Assembly (NCBI RefSeq): GCF_007747655.1
Contig: NZ_CP036274.1
Location: forward strand, 3,658,001 to 3,722,000
Length of the DNA: 64,000 nt
Reading direction: 5' to 3'
Source of the DNA: Anatilimnocola aggregata
GTDB taxonomy: Bacteria > Planctomycetota > Planctomycetia > Pirellulales > Pirellulaceae
Shown here: piece after piece, positions 1-10,411 of the stretch
Layout of the letters: every line of letters starts with the position of its first letter
Position numbering within the stretch: position 1 is the stretch's first letter
Program-made: the position numbers and the translations under genes
Notes under the pieces: generated by a model
What the model saw: only the letters and a program-made list of their open reading frames with translations
Databases searched by the model: none
What the model was told of the DNA's origin: nothing

Positions 1-547
1 ATGGTTGAATCACGCGTGATAAATAAAAATGAAAACGACGACACTAGCAGTGGATCGAACTTCGTCAGCCGAGCGAGGTGAATACCTGCGTCTCGAGCGT
101 TACTGCATCGGCACCTCCCCTCGGTAGATGAGATATGGGGAAAGCGACCACACGTTTGTTGTAGTTCTCGGGGCGGCGATTCTCAAGCGCGCACGCTGCG
201 ACAGCGTGCGGTTTGTCCCAATTTCCGAATGCGGTGGCAAATCGATCAGCTCTGATTGCTCGAATCCAGCCCATCACTCACGACTTGTGAAAATAGGTAG
301 TTCACGTCTTCTGCTCCCTGGTCGATTTCAAACCGGCCCGGTTTAGCCCGGAACAAGTGACTTGCCCGCACTGGTCGCGTAGTAACCAATCCTGTGGATT
401 TACGAGGAAAAACGACACTTTTGGCGAGAGTTGCGGCAGTCGGCATTGATGTTGCAAAAGTGTTGAATCATCACTGCCAAGTGATTGATACCCGGAGGAA
501 GGGCAGTGTGTACTCCTTCGCAGACTCTCCATAAGGATCGGCCGGTT
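1..547. other. Region with no supported gene at window start
   Basis: Short open frames exist on both strands, but they overlap one another, lack ribosome-binding sites and look like no family I know. I see no tRNA-like cloverleaf, although one short stretch near 255-270 resembles part of a T-loop. The last 60 bases are the leader of the next gene, with AAGGA at 533-537. The promoter was not identified with confidence. Confidence 0.5.
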
Positions 548-1657
548 ATGAATACGCCAAAAGCATTGAGTCGGAATACTCGTCGCACCTCGTCATCCCT
601 GAGCCATTCGCGTCGTCTATTTCCGGAAGGTTTGGAAAACCGGCAGGTTCTCGCCGCGGATATGGGGCCGTTTCTCGCTACTGAAAGCGTTCAGCAAGTC
701 GAACCCGAGTCGCCTGAGGACACGTCGTACCTTATCTCTTGCGACTTTGGCACCACGACCTTTGAAGAGAGTGGAGAACAGCCAGTCGCCGCGAATCAAA
801 GTGCGATGACTGCGACCAGTGCCGGTGAAGACGTAGGTGGCGATTTGAATTCTGATCTCGCTGCGGACCTGCATCTCAATCTGGCGAGCGATCACACTTC
901 GTTAGAGACAAGCGTCGGTGCTGACGTGGCTAGTGCTACCGATGCTGATGTCGCGGCGACCGTGGATGCCGACGCTGATACCGTTCTCGAAGATTTGACC
1001 GGTTCGCTTGGCTCTAGCACCGATCTCAGTATCTCCGCTGATGTTGATGCCAGTGCCAGTGCGGACTTGAATGATTCGACGAATGTAGACAACAGTCTTG
1101 AGGCGGACATCAAAGCGAACGTGGACGCGAATCTTGACGAGGTGATCGATGGCTTGGATATCGATGGACTCGGTTTGGGAACCGACTTGGATATCGATAC
1201 TGCCATCACCGCCAACCTGCTGTTGGACTCGGCCCTCAACAGTTCCAGCAACCTGGGCGTCAGTTCGCTGCTGAATAGCGACAACAACTTGAATGGCTCC
1301 ATTGGTGGTTCCGCCGCCCTCAATCTAACAGGCGATGCGAACTTCGACGACTTGGCCACGTTCAACGGCGTCAGTGCCGCCAATCTGACGGTGGACGATG
1401 CAGCGAATCTCGCCCTGAACAACTCGCTCCAGTTCAGCTTGGCCAATCAAGCTGCCGATGATTTCTTTGCCAGCCTGGCTGGTCAGAATCAGCTTAACGT
1501 GAATGCCAATCTGAACACCGAGGCTAGTTTGTTTGCAAACCTAAGCAGCCAGAACAACAGCCAGGATTCGTTCGGTAACCTGGGCCTCAACAGCAATATC
1601 AACGCTGGCGTACGCAGCGTCAGCCAATCTCGCCTGGGCAGCCTGCCGTTTGCCTAG
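548..1657 (+). CDS. Secreted/surface protein with LEPR-XLL-type N-terminus and Asp/Ala/Asn-rich low-complexity body
   Basis: A 369-residue protein. Residues 24-38 (LFPEGLENRQVLAAD) match the planctomycete LEPR-XLL-type N-terminal signature, which marks large exported or surface proteins. The rest is a low-complexity acidic chain of short imperfect units such as DADVAAT, DLDIDTA and LNLTGDANF, rich in Asp, Ala, Asn, Leu and Ser. It has almost no Cys or aromatic residues and no membrane segment. The ATG at 548 is preferred because AAGGA lies 10 bases upstream; the upstream TTG at 485 has no such site. A strong terminator follows at 1689, so the gene looks monocistronic. A structural, matrix or ion-binding role is inference only; no catalytic motif is visible. 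Confidence 0.75.
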   Translation: MNTPKALSRNTRRTSSSLSHSRRLFPEGLENRQVLAADMGPFLATESVQQVEPESPEDTSYLISCDFGTTTFEESGEQPVAANQSAMTATSAGEDVGGDLNSDLAADLHLNLASDHTSLETSVGADVASATDADVAATVDADADTVLEDLTGSLGSSTDLSISADVDASASADLNDSTNVDNSLEADIKANVDANLDEVIDGLDIDGLGLGTDLDIDTAITANLLLDSALNSSSNLGVSSLLNSDNNLNGSIGGSAALNLTGDANFDDLATFNGVSAANLTVDDAANLALNNSLQFSLANQAADDFFASLAGQNQLNVNANLNTEASLFANLSSQNNSQDSFGNLGLNSNINAGVRSVSQSRLGSLPFA

Positions 1658-1688
1658 CGCGTACTCCTCACTTTCGACGATCCCCGTG

Positions 1689-1714
1689 GGCCCCGGTTGA
1701 TACCGGGGCCTTTT
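1689..1714 (+). terminator. Rho-independent terminator after 548-1657
   Basis: A perfect 8-bp stem (GGCCCCGG, 1689-1696, with CCGGGGCC, 1703-1710) encloses a 6-base loop and is followed by TTTT and a second T run. It lies 32 bases after the stop codon. Confidence 0.9.
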
Positions 1715-1840
1715 GCTTTTGCGCGCGGGCTCCGGGAATTCACCGTCAGGGGAGAGAAAAATCTCACGCGGAAAGCTATCGTAGGAAGTTGATCGGTTGA
1801 AATTCGTTCAGCTCGCACCTTTCCCTTGCCAGAGGTTCTT

Positions 1841-4462
1841 ATGCGTTTTGCCGGAAGTCATTGGTTCTTGTTCGCCGCATTGGCCGCTGTAATTGCCATC
1901 GGACTTGGCGAAGGGCACGGGCAAGACGCGGGAAAGAAAAAAGGAAAGCAGGCTCAGCCCAAGCGAGCCGATAAAGCGCCGGACAAGAATGCCCATCTCC
2001 CCGAGCCGCCTGCAACTCCGGTCGCTCAGTTGAAGGTTGCCAAAGGCTTTCAGGTGGAGTTGCTTTACAGCGTGCCGAAAACGGAGGAAGGTTCGTGGGT
2101 CAATCTGTGCGTCGATCCGAAAGGGCGGCTGATCGCGTCCGATCAAAACGGCGGTCTCTACCGAATCACCGTCCCCGAGATTGGCAGCAAAGACGCCACG
2201 AAGATCGAGAAGATCCCGGTCGATATTGGCGAAGCTCAAGGCCTGCTATGGGCCTTCGACAGTTTATATGTCGTCGTGAACACAGCGGGAAAATACCCGA
2301 GTGGTGTCTACCGTGTGACCGACACCGACAACAACGACATGCTCGATAAAGTCGAGACACTCCGCACGCTGGAGGGGCGCGGCGAACATGGTCCGCATGC
2401 CGTGCTGTTGACGCCGGATAAGCAGAACCTGTATATCGTTTGCGGCAATGGTACGAAGCAGACCCAATTCAATCGCTCGCGCGTGCCGCAGCTTTGGGGC
2501 GAAGATCACCTGCTGCCACGAATGCCCGATGGTCGTGGCTTCATGCGCGACGTGCTCGGTCCGGGTGGTTGCATCTACAAGATTGACCCAGCAGGAAAAG
2601 AGTGGGAACTCGTTTCGACCGGCTACCGCAACGAGTTCGACGCAGCCATCAATCGCGAAGGAGAACTCTTCACCTACGACGCCGATATGGAGTGGGACTT
2701 CAACACTCCCTGGTATCGCCCGACTCGCGTGTGCCATGCGACCAGCGGCAGCGAATGGGGCTGGCGCAACGGAGCGGGGAAATGGCCGACCTACTATGCC
2801 GATACGTTGCCACCCGTGGTCGACGTTGGCCCCGGCTCGCCGACTGGAATTGTCTTTGGTTACGGCGCGAAGTTTCCTGCCCGCTATCAAGAGGCTCTGT
2901 TCATTTGCGATTGGAGCTACGGCAAGCTCTACGCAGTCCATTTTGAGCCGCAAGGATCTTCCTACACCGCCAAGTTGGAAGAGTTCGTCACTGGTACTCC
3001 CCTGCCCCTCACCGATCTAGTCGTTCGTCCCCAGGATGGCGCAATGTACTTCGCCATCGGCGGACGTAAGACCAAATCGGGCCTGTACCGTGTGACTTAC
3101 ACCGGCAGCGAATCAACCGAGCCCAGCAAGCTGGATCAAACCGTCGGCAAGCAGGATCGTGAACTCCGCCGCGAACTGGAGTCACTTCATTTGCAAAAAG
3201 ATCCGCGCGTAATCGACAAGGCCTGGCCTCATTTGGCTAGTACGGATCGCTTTATCCGCTTTGCCGCACGAGTGGCCATTGAACACCAGGATGTGAAGCA
3301 GTGGCAGGACAAAGCACTTGCCGAAAAAGATCCGCAAGGTGCGATCACCGCGCTGCTCGCTCTCGTGCGCGCTGCGGGGACAGACCCGTTTCATCGAAAG
3401 GCTGATTTGCCCGTTGCCGATTCTACTTTGCTCGGCAAAATTGTTACCTCGCTCGAAAAAATCGATTGGCAGTCGCTCGACGGCCAACAGCGCAATGAAC
3501 TGCTGCGGGTATATGCGGTTGCTTTCAATCGCTTGGGTCCGCCCAGCGATGACCTCAAGGCCCGGACAATCGCCCGCTTCGATCCTGCTTATCCAGCGGC
3601 CACGCGCGAGCAAAATGCGGAACTCGCGAATCTGCTCGTCTATCTGCAGGCTCCGTCGGCCGCCGAAAAAACGGTCCTTTTGCTAGCAACCGCGCCGACC
3701 CAGGAAGAGCAGATTGAATATGCCCGCGCCTTGCGAATGCTGCGTGCTGGCTGGACTCCGGATCTGCGTGAATCGTACTTCAAGTGGTTTCACAAAGCGG
3801 CTGGTTACAAGGGAGGAATGAGCTTCGTCTTGTTTGTAGAGAACATCAAGAAGGATGCGCTCACCACTCTTTCCGACGCCGAAAAAGATCAACTCAAACC
3901 CCTCTTGGATGCTCAACCCATTCAATCAGCCGGTCCGGTTGCTCCTCCGCGACCGTTTGTGAAGGAATGGAAACTCGACGAGTTGACGCAATTGGCCGAT
4001 GCAAAATTGACGGGCCGCAATTTCGACCAGGGGCGCAAGATGTTCGCTGCAGCGAATTGCTTTGGCTGCCATCGCTTTGGCAATGAAGGTGGCTCCGTGG
4101 GCCCCGATCTTTCTGGCGCTGCGGGGCGCTTCAGCCGTCGCGATCTGCTGGAAAACATCGTCGACCCTAGCAAGGTCATCAGCGATCAGTACGCTGCGGT
4201 GCGAATTCTCACGGCCGATGGCCGAATCGTGATTGGGCGCGTCGTAAATCTGGCGGGCGATAACATCAAGATCAACACCAACATGCTTGATCCGACCGCA
4301 GTGGTGGATGTCGATCATCGCCTGGTAGAAGAAATCTCGCCGTCGCCGAATTCCATGATGCCCAATGGACTAATGAACACGCTTAGCGAGGAAGAAGCTC
4401 TGGATCTGGTCGCTTACCTGCTCTCGCGTGGCGATCGGTCGAGTCCTATGTTCGCCAAGTAA
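1841..4462 (+). CDS. PVC-type heme-binding protein: beta-propeller, HEAT-like region, C-terminal cytochrome c
   Basis: An 873-residue exported protein. A signal peptide covers about residues 1-26. Residues about 45-410 form a glucose/sorbosone-dehydrogenase-like propeller. A helical HEAT-like stretch follows to about 690, then a cytochrome c domain with CFGCH at 740-744 and a likely Met axial ligand near 839-840 (MMP). This order is that of the Pirellula/Verrucomicrobium proteins with a 'membrane-bound dehydrogenase' N-terminal domain and a 'putative heme-binding' C-terminal domain. The likely role is periplasmic oxidation of a sugar-type substrate with electron transfer to the c-type heme; the substrate cannot be read from sequence. 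The ATG at 1841 has AGAGG 5 bases upstream. The in-frame TTG at 1826 is less likely. Confidence 0.88.
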   Translation: MRFAGSHWFLFAALAAVIAIGLGEGHGQDAGKKKGKQAQPKRADKAPDKNAHLPEPPATPVAQLKVAKGFQVELLYSVPKTEEGSWVNLCVDPKGRLIASDQNGGLYRITVPEIGSKDATKIEKIPVDIGEAQGLLWAFDSLYVVVNTAGKYPSGVYRVTDTDNNDMLDKVETLRTLEGRGEHGPHAVLLTPDKQNLYIVCGNGTKQTQFNRSRVPQLWGEDHLLPRMPDGRGFMRDVLGPGGCIYKIDPAGKEWELVSTGYRNEFDAAINREGELFTYDADMEWDFNTPWYRPTRVCHATSGSEWGWRNGAGKWPTYYADTLPPVVDVGPGSPTGIVFGYGAKFPARYQEALFICDWSYGKLYAVHFEPQGSSYTAKLEEFVTGTPLPLTDLVVRPQDGAMYFAIGGRKTKSGLYRVTYTGSESTEPSKLDQTVGKQDRELRRELESLHLQKDPRVIDKAWPHLASTDRFIRFAARVAIEHQDVKQWQDKALAEKDPQGAITALLALVRAAGTDPFHRKADLPVADSTLLGKIVTSLEKIDWQSLDGQQRNELLRVYAVAFNRLGPPSDDLKARTIARFDPAYPAATREQNAELANLLVYLQAPSAAEKTVLLLATAPTQEEQIEYARALRMLRAGWTPDLRESYFKWFHKAAGYKGGMSFVLFVENIKKDALTTLSDAEKDQLKPLLDAQPIQSAGPVAPPRPFVKEWKLDELTQLADAKLTGRNFDQGRKMFAAANCFGCHRFGNEGGSVGPDLSGAAGRFSRRDLLENIVDPSKVISDQYAAVRILTADGRIVIGRVVNLAGDNIKINTNMLDPTAVVDVDHRLVEEISPSPNSMMPNGLMNTLSEEEALDLVAYLLSRGDRSSPMFAK

Positions 4463-4494
4463 GCAGAAGTGGCGGCTTCCGCCAATATAGAGTC

Positions 4495-4522
4495 TTGTCT
4501 TGACACCGCTGCTGAATACAAT
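4495..4522 (+). promoter_or_regulatory. Putative sigma-70-type promoter for the copper-storage-like gene
   Basis: TTGTCT (4495-4500, 4/6 to the -35 consensus), a 16-base spacer and TACAAT (4517-4522, 5/6 to the -10 consensus) lie about 130 bases before the start at 4651. It was recognised by consensus only. Confidence 0.35.
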
Positions 4523-4650
4523 TCGCGCGCCACGAGTCTCCGTCAATGGACCGTGGCATGTTGGAGAGGATAGTAGTCGGAACAGTGCGGGGGTGTTGTT
4601 CGACTTCTCATGATCTTTCGGTTCCGTTCCTTTTTTCAAGGATGCCTACC

Positions 4651-5130
4651 ATGATCGGACGAAGAGAATTCACCGTAGCCAGTTTAACAGCGGCTGCCTT
4701 AGCGGCGATGCAGAACTCGGGAAGTGCGCAAGCTCCGGCGACCAAGCCCGGCCCCAGCGCGGAGAACAATCACGCGCACGCCGACATGAACGATGCCTGT
4801 GCCAAGGCTTGTTCCGATTGTCAACGCGAGTGTGATAGCTGTGCGGCTCATTGCGCTCGGCAACTGGAGGCCGGCAAGAAAGATCACGCCAAGACGCTGG
4901 CGTTTTGCCACGACTGCGCTGCGTTTTGCGCCACGGCAGCTTCGATCGTGGCCCGCAGTGGTCCTCTTGCCGCACTCATCTGCAAAGCGTGTGTCGATGC
5001 CTGTGCGATGTGCGCCAAGGAATGTGAAAAGTTCGCCGACGATAAGCACATGAAGGAATGCGCCGCCGAGTGCCGTAAGTGCGAGAAGGCGTGTAAGGAC
5101 ATGGTTGCGCATGCTGGGCACGCGCATTAG
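4651..5130 (+). CDS. Tat-exported four-helix-bundle copper-storage-like protein (Csp1/DUF326 type)
   Basis: A 159-residue protein. The N-terminus has a twin-arginine pair (GRREFTVAS, residues 3-11) followed by an Ala-rich segment, indicating Tat export. The mature part carries 18 cysteines in repeated CxxxC and CxxC spacings on predicted long helices, such as CAKACSDCQREC and CMCAKEC-type runs, plus His-rich ends. This is the layout of the Csp copper-storage four-helix bundles, in which Cys thiols line the core and bind many Cu(I) ions. Csp1 members are exported and Csp3 members cytosolic; the Tat signal points to the Csp1 side. The ATG at 4651 has AAGGA 8 bases upstream; the ATG at 4642 overlaps that site. 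No other copper gene is adjacent. Confidence 0.85.
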   Translation: MIGRREFTVASLTAAALAAMQNSGSAQAPATKPGPSAENNHAHADMNDACAKACSDCQRECDSCAAHCARQLEAGKKDHAKTLAFCHDCAAFCATAASIVARSGPLAALICKACVDACAMCAKECEKFADDKHMKECAAECRKCEKACKDMVAHAGHAH

Positions 5131-5229
5131 ACTCCTAAGGAAGCATTTGGATTTGGTTGCAGCCTCGATGATGCGGAAGTAGATTCAGAAAAATTTGGCC
5201 TGACTACTGTGGTGCATTTAGAGGGGCTG

Positions 5230-6774
5230 ATGAATCGATTGACTTCCTGCGTTAGCGTTGCTTGGCTAGCGCTTACCATTTCGTCGCTGGCCGCGGAACC
5301 GGGGCGGAAATTCCCGGTGCCAGAAGCCGCCGCACAGCAGGCCGCTGTGGCGCAAGTCGCCGAAGTCTACAAACCGGACTATGAGCTGGCGAAGTCTCCC
5401 GCCCAGAAGATTGAACTCGCGAAGAAACTACTGCTCGAAGCTACCGCGACCAAAGACGATCTGGTCGCGCGCTTTGTCCTGTTCCGCGTGGCGCGGGACA
5501 TCGCCGCGCAGCAGGGCGACTTGACAACGGCTTTTGATGCTATCGAGCGCATCGACGTCGAATACGACTCCAACGTGTTACCGCAGAAGATGGCTGCTGC
5601 CGCTACAGCCGCCAAGGCGCTTAATACCGAAAAAGAGAAGCGGGAAGTTGCCGCGTTGCTTTACCCGCTGGTCGATGAAGCCCGCATGGCGGATCGCTAT
5701 GAGCCGGCCAAAGCCTTGGCCGAGTTAGCCCTGAATTGTGCCAAGGAAGGGAGGGATCCCGAACTTGCGCGGCACCTGGCAGCCAAGGCAACTGAGATTG
5801 AGGAAGCAGCCGCGGAATTTCCGACCATCCAGGCAGCGGAGAAAGTCTTGCTCGACAAGCCGTCCGATCCTGAGGCGAATGCCGCCGTCGGGAAGTTCGC
5901 TTGCTTTTGGAAAGGGGATTGGGAGCGCGGTGTGCCGATGCTAGCGCTGGGGAACGATGGATTGTCGAACGCCGCGGCACTTCTTGAACTGGCGGAGAGA
6001 CCTGATCCACTCAAAGTGGGCGATGCCTGGTGGAAGGTTGCCGAGGCGGTCGAAGGAAGCCGGCGGTCGCGGGTGCAAACTCATGCGGCCGAATTCTACC
6101 GCCAGGCCCTCCCGGCTTTGAGTGGTTTGACGAAAACCCGCGTGGACCGCCTGCTGGCATCGCTTCCGGCAACGACGAACTATTCGCCGACTCCCGCGGG
6201 AGCAAGGGATCGAACTCCATCCATCGAAGGAATCTGGCGAGAATCGGCCAACGTGGTTTACTCGATCAGCCAGACAGGCAATCGTTTCCAAGGGACAACG
6301 ATCTATCGCCACCCTACGGCTGGCCAGATTCGCGCGGTGGTGGAGGGAAACATTGCGCTAGATGGCAAGATCACGGCGAGTTTGCGGCATGTCCAGGCTC
6401 CCCGCGATTGGCAGTCGCAGAAGAGATCCGCCGCCCTATCGGCAGATGGCAAAACCATTCAGGGGCGAGCGATCTTAGAGAGTGGGAAGTCCGAAGCCTT
6501 TGAATGGAAGTTGCAAGACACGGAAGCGGCATTTATCGGCATGAAACGAAAGTCACTGAACTTCAGTAAACGGGTGTTCCAGATTGCCAGCGGAGGAGTC
6601 GTTATCGGTGCAGTAAGTGAGACGCAGAGTTGGAAAATGGTCGGGCAGCAATTGGTGATCTCGTGGGGACCCGGCGACACCGAGACGTTAACGTTGTCGG
6701 CGGACCAAAAGACGGCGAGAGCTGTGGTCGTCTTTAAGAATGGGAAGAAAGAAACAACGGCGTGGCAGAAATAG
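5230..6774 (+). CDS. Exported protein of unknown function, helical repeats then beta-rich C-terminus
   Basis: A 514-residue protein of no family I recognise. Residues 1-22 form a signal peptide ending LAA. Residues about 25-330 are Ala/Glu/Lys-rich and helical, consistent with TPR-like or other helical repeats. The last about 180 residues are beta-rich with two similar-looking halves: IEGIWRESANVVYSISQTG, then a later section with GMKRKSLNFSKRVFQIA, resembling lipocalin-like or 'extracellular lysozyme inhibitor'-type sheets. The start at 5230 is chosen because it begins the signal peptide and GAGGGG lies just upstream; the GTG at 5209 would add a polar leader. Function is unknown. Confidence 0.7.
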   Translation: MNRLTSCVSVAWLALTISSLAAEPGRKFPVPEAAAQQAAVAQVAEVYKPDYELAKSPAQKIELAKKLLLEATATKDDLVARFVLFRVARDIAAQQGDLTTAFDAIERIDVEYDSNVLPQKMAAAATAAKALNTEKEKREVAALLYPLVDEARMADRYEPAKALAELALNCAKEGRDPELARHLAAKATEIEEAAAEFPTIQAAEKVLLDKPSDPEANAAVGKFACFWKGDWERGVPMLALGNDGLSNAAALLELAERPDPLKVGDAWWKVAEAVEGSRRSRVQTHAAEFYRQALPALSGLTKTRVDRLLASLPATTNYSPTPAGARDRTPSIEGIWRESANVVYSISQTGNRFQGTTIYRHPTAGQIRAVVEGNIALDGKITASLRHVQAPRDWQSQKRSAALSADGKTIQGRAILESGKSEAFEWKLQDTEAAFIGMKRKSLNFSKRVFQIASGGVVIGAVSETQSWKMVGQQLVISWGPGDTETLTLSADQKTARAVVVFKNGKKETTAWQK

Positions 6775-6833
6775 TGCCTGAATTCGTGATTTTTCCCCAG
6801 GTCAGTTCATAGCATCGTCGTTCCGCTGGCAGT

Positions 6834-6839
6834 TATAAT
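6834..6839 (+). promoter_or_regulatory. Perfect -10 box (TATAAT) upstream of the PSD1 gene
   Basis: TATAAT at 6834-6839 overlaps the upstream in-frame ATG at 6838. If it is used as a -10 element, transcription begins downstream of that ATG, so translation must start later, at 6922. No good -35 element was seen at 16-18 bases. Confidence 0.35.
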
Positions 6840-6921
6840 GCAGACCGCTGCAGCGACTGAGTTAAAGTCTGCTACGGCCCCTTCCGCTCGCTCCCTCCCC
6901 GCACTTCGAGGCTCTGCTCCG

Positions 6922-9900
6922 ATGCTTCGCAGCTGGCTGATTGCGTATCCACTCTTCGTCTGCTTCGCCCTCTCAGCGGCAATCATGGCCGCCGAGCCGT
7001 CGAAGCAAATCGACTTCAATCGCGACATCAAGCCGATCTTGTCGAATAAATGCTACTTTTGCCACGGCCCCGACGAGGCTGAGCGAAAAGGGGGCATCGA
7101 TGGCCTGCGGCTCGATACGTTCGAAGGAGCCAAAGCAGACCTCGGCAGCGGTCACGCGGCTGTTGTCCCCGGCCAGCCTGAAAAGAGTGAATTGATCAAG
7201 CGAGTCACCTCGCGCGAGGCGGATCAAGTGATGCCGCCCCCGGGCATTGGCAAGAATCTGACGCCTCGCGAGATTGAGCTTCTGCGAGAGTGGATTCGCC
7301 AAGGCGCTCCTTTCGCCCAGCACTGGTCGTATGTCAAACCAACATTTCCGCAGCTTCCCGCGATCAAAAACAAGGCTTGGCCAAAGAACGAAATCGATCA
7401 CTTCCTGCTCGCACGGCTGGAGCGCGAAGGGCTGCAGCCGCAAGACGAGGCCGATCGCTATACGCTCATTCGCCGCCTCTCACTTGATCTCACTGGTTTG
7501 CCTCCCACGCTCGCGGAAGTCGATGCTTTTGTAAGTGATTCGGATCCCCAGGCCTATGAGAAACTCGTTGACCGCCTGTTGCAGAAAGAGGCTTACGGCG
7601 AGCATTGGGCGCATCAGTGGCTTGACCTGGCCCGCTATGCAGACTCCGCTGGCTATGCCGACGATCCAGCGCGGACCATCTGGTCCTACCGCGATTATGT
7701 GATTCGCTCGTTCAATACGAACAAGCCCTTCGATCAATTTACGATCGAACAGATTGCGGGCGATTTGCTACCGAACCCAACTGATGAACAGCTGACTGCG
7801 ACGGCCTTCCATCGCAACACGCTAACGAATAACGAGGGTGGCACGAACGACGAGGAGTTCCGTAACGTCGCAGTCGTCGATCGCGTGAATACCACGATGG
7901 CGGTTTGGATGGGAACGACCATCGCCTGCGCTCAGTGCCACACGCACAAGTACGATCCGCTCTCGCAGAAGGAGTTCTTCGGACTGTTTGCCATTTTTAA
8001 CAATACCGAAGATGCCGATCGCAAAGATGAATCGCCATTGTTGTCCCGCTTCTCGCCAATGCAATTGGAACAGAAGACCCAATGGGAAAGCGAACTTGCC
8101 GCCCTGGCAAAAACCCTGCAAACAACCACCCCAGAATTGGCCGCTGCTCAAGCAAAATGGGAAGCAACCATTCCGCGCGCGGTGGAATGGACATCGCTGG
8201 TGCCAGCCAAGTTTCAATCGCAGACGGGCCTGCCTGGAGTCATCGCAAATGATGGCGTCGTCCGCGTGGCAACGGCTGCTGACAACGACGACTACACGCT
8301 AGAAATTCCGCTGGCCGCTGGGAGACTCCGCGCCCTGCGACTGGAAGCACTGGCTGACGAACAATTGCCCGGCAAAGGCCCTGGGCATTCTGGCAGCAAC
8401 TTCGTCATCAGCGAAATCTCTGCCGTCGTTGTGCCGCCCGAGGACAGCTTGCTGCGCGGCCGCTACGTCCGCGTGGAGATTCCCGGCAAGAAGAAAATGC
8501 TCTCCCTGGCGGAAGTGCAAGTGTTCTCGGGCTCAAATAACCTGGCACTCGCCGGCGAAGCCACGCAAAGTTCGACCGACTACGATGGCCCGCCGAAGTT
8601 GGCCATCGATGGTAACACGAATGGTGATTTTCAAGCCAAGAGTGTTACACATACCGCGGCGTCGAACGATCCTTGGTGGGAAGTCGATCTTAAGGATGCA
8701 CGCGATGTCGACCGCATCGTGATTTGGAACCGGACCGACGGAAATGCCGGCGGACGGCTCGCTGATTTTCAGGTGACTTTGCTGGACGAGCAGAGAAAGC
8801 CCGTTTGGCAGAAAATGGTAGCTAAGGCACCACCGAAGAGCGAAGAGTTTCTTCTCTCCGGCGAGAAGGCACTCGACTTTACTACGGCGTTTGCTACTTA
8901 CTCTCAGCCCCAATTTGAAGCGGCCAGTTTGATTCGCCCGGATGGCAAGGCCGACCGCAAGCAGAAGGGCTGGGCGATTGGCGGGAGGCCAGGCGAATCG
9001 CATTCGGTCACGCTAGTTGCCAAGCAGCCAGCGGAAGTGGGCGCAGGCAGCAAGCTGGTCGTTACCATTCACCAGCAGTCTGTTCACAAGCAGCACACAC
9101 TCGGCAAATTTCGCTTGAGTGCGACATCGTCCGACCAGGTGCAAATGTGGGCTGAGGCACCCGCCAACGTTTTGGCCGCCCTTCAGCCTGCCGTGGATGA
9201 ACGAACTCCAGAGCAAAAAGATCTGATCGCCAAGCATTTCCTCAGCATCACGCCCGAGTTGAAGGGGACTCGCGATCGGCAAGCAGCGATCAATAAGTTG
9301 ATTGCCGATCTCAAGCCCAATACGGTCCCGATCATGAAGGAGATGGCAGGCAAAGGTCGGGTCACACGACTGCAACATCGCGGGAACTATCTGGACCTGG
9401 GTGACGAAGTTCAGCCTGGCAGCCCGGCCATCTTTCCGCCGCTCCGCACCGATATTCATCAGCGGCTCGCGCTGGCGCATTGGTTGGTGGACGATAACAA
9501 TCCACTCACGGGGCGGGTGATCGCCAATCGTTACTGGGAACAGATCTTCGGTATCGGCATTGTCTCTACCAGTGAAGAGTTTGGCTCGCAAGGCGAACAG
9601 CCCGCGCATCCTGAGTTGCTTGATTGGTTGGCGACTGACCTCGTCAAGAACAAATGGGATCTCAAGGCCTTCGTCAAAAAGCTGGTGACATCAGCCGCTT
9701 ATCGGCAATCATCGCGTGTCACGCCCGACCTTCAGCAGCGCGATCCTGATAATCGCTTACTCGCGCGAGGACCACGGTTCCGGTTGTCAGCCGAAATGGT
9801 GCGCGATCAAACGCTGGCTGCCTGCGGGCTGCTGAGTACTAAGATGTATGGCCCGCCCGTTAAGCCGATGCAGCCCGCGATGGGTTTGAACGCGGCCTTT

Positions 9901-10401
9901 GGTAGCGGCATCGATTGGCAGACCAGCGAAGGCCCTGATCGCTATCGCCGGGCGCTGTACACCACCTGGCGTCGGTCGAATCCCTATCCTTCCATGGCGA
10001 CCTTTGATGCTCCGAATCGTGAAGTCTGCACGGTCCGGCGAGTTCGCACCAATACCCCGTTGCAGGCGCTCGTCACGTTGAATGACCCCGTGTACATCGA
10101 AGCTGCTCAGGCTCTCGCGCGGAAAGTTGTTGCCGAGGGCGGAGCTACGCCTGCCGATCGCGCGGCATTTGCTTTTCGCCTCTGCCTGGCCCGCCCTCCT
10201 CACGCCGACGAGCGAGAGCGGCTGACGCAACTCTTCACTCGCACCCTTACGAAATTCCAAGCCGATCCCGATGCAGCCCGCCGTTTGGCGACCGAACCGA
10301 TTGGCCCGCTGCCGAAAGATGCGTCCGCTCCCGAACTGGCTGCTTGGACTGTCGTTGGCAACGTGCTCCTCAACTTGGACGAAACGCTGATGAAGCGATA
10401 A
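6922..10401 (+). CDS. PSD1 / planctomycete cytochrome protein (PSCyt1-DUF1549-DUF1553) with a discoidin-like insert
   Basis: A 1159-residue exported protein. A signal peptide is followed by a planctomycete cytochrome c-like domain with CYFCH at 44-48. DUF1549 spans about 153-363 and includes a second heme-type motif, CAQCH at 336-340. A beta-sandwich at about 538-630 resembles F5/8 type C (discoidin) carbohydrate-binding modules ([32 protein letters not shown]). DUF1553 (PSD1) covers about 843-1100. This order is standard for the family, which is expanded in Planctomycetes and usually paired with DUF1501 proteins, as here 10 bases downstream. The biochemical role is unproven; envelope redox chemistry on polysaccharides is plausible. 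The start at 6922 is chosen for the signal peptide; the ATG at 6838 overlaps a TATAAT. Confidence 0.88.
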   Translation: MLRSWLIAYPLFVCFALSAAIMAAEPSKQIDFNRDIKPILSNKCYFCHGPDEAERKGGIDGLRLDTFEGAKADLGSGHAAVVPGQPEKSELIKRVTSREADQVMPPPGIGKNLTPREIELLREWIRQGAPFAQHWSYVKPTFPQLPAIKNKAWPKNEIDHFLLARLEREGLQPQDEADRYTLIRRLSLDLTGLPPTLAEVDAFVSDSDPQAYEKLVDRLLQKEAYGEHWAHQWLDLARYADSAGYADDPARTIWSYRDYVIRSFNTNKPFDQFTIEQIAGDLLPNPTDEQLTATAFHRNTLTNNEGGTNDEEFRNVAVVDRVNTTMAVWMGTTIACAQCHTHKYDPLSQKEFFGLFAIFNNTEDADRKDESPLLSRFSPMQLEQKTQWESELAALAKTLQTTTPELAAAQAKWEATIPRAVEWTSLVPAKFQSQTGLPGVIANDGVVRVATAADNDDYTLEIPLAAGRLRALRLEALADEQLPGKGPGHSGSNFVISEISAVVVPPEDSLLRGRYVRVEIPGKKKMLSLAEVQVFSGSNNLALAGEATQSSTDYDGPPKLAIDGNTNGDFQAKSVTHTAASNDPWWEVDLKDARDVDRIVIWNRTDGNAGGRLADFQVTLLDEQRKPVWQKMVAKAPPKSEEFLLSGEKALDFTTAFATYSQPQFEAASLIRPDGKADRKQKGWAIGGRPGESHSVTLVAKQPAEVGAGSKLVVTIHQQSVHKQHTLGKFRLSATSSDQVQMWAEAPANVLAALQPAVDERTPEQKDLIAKHFLSITPELKGTRDRQAAINKLIADLKPNTVPIMKEMAGKGRVTRLQHRGNYLDLGDEVQPGSPAIFPPLRTDIHQRLALAHWLVDDNNPLTGRVIANRYWEQIFGIGIVSTSEEFGSQGEQPAHPELLDWLATDLVKNKWDLKAFVKKLVTSAAYRQSSRVTPDLQQRDPDNRLLARGPRFRLSAEMVRDQTLAACGLLSTKMYGPPVKPMQPAMGLNAAFGSGIDWQTSEGPDRYRRALYTTWRRSNPYPSMATFDAPNREVCTVRRVRTNTPLQALVTLNDPVYIEAAQALARKVVAEGGATPADRAAFAFRLCLARPPHADERERLTQLFTRTLTKFQADPDAARRLATEPIGPLPKDASAPELAAWTVVGNVLLNLDETLMKR

Positions 10402-10411
10402 GGAACCAACG

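Noticed and set aside
128-446. Several short frames at the window start, and a T-loop-like stretch near 255-270
   Set aside because: The frames overlap on both strands without start signals, and the stretch does not pair into a tRNA cloverleaf.
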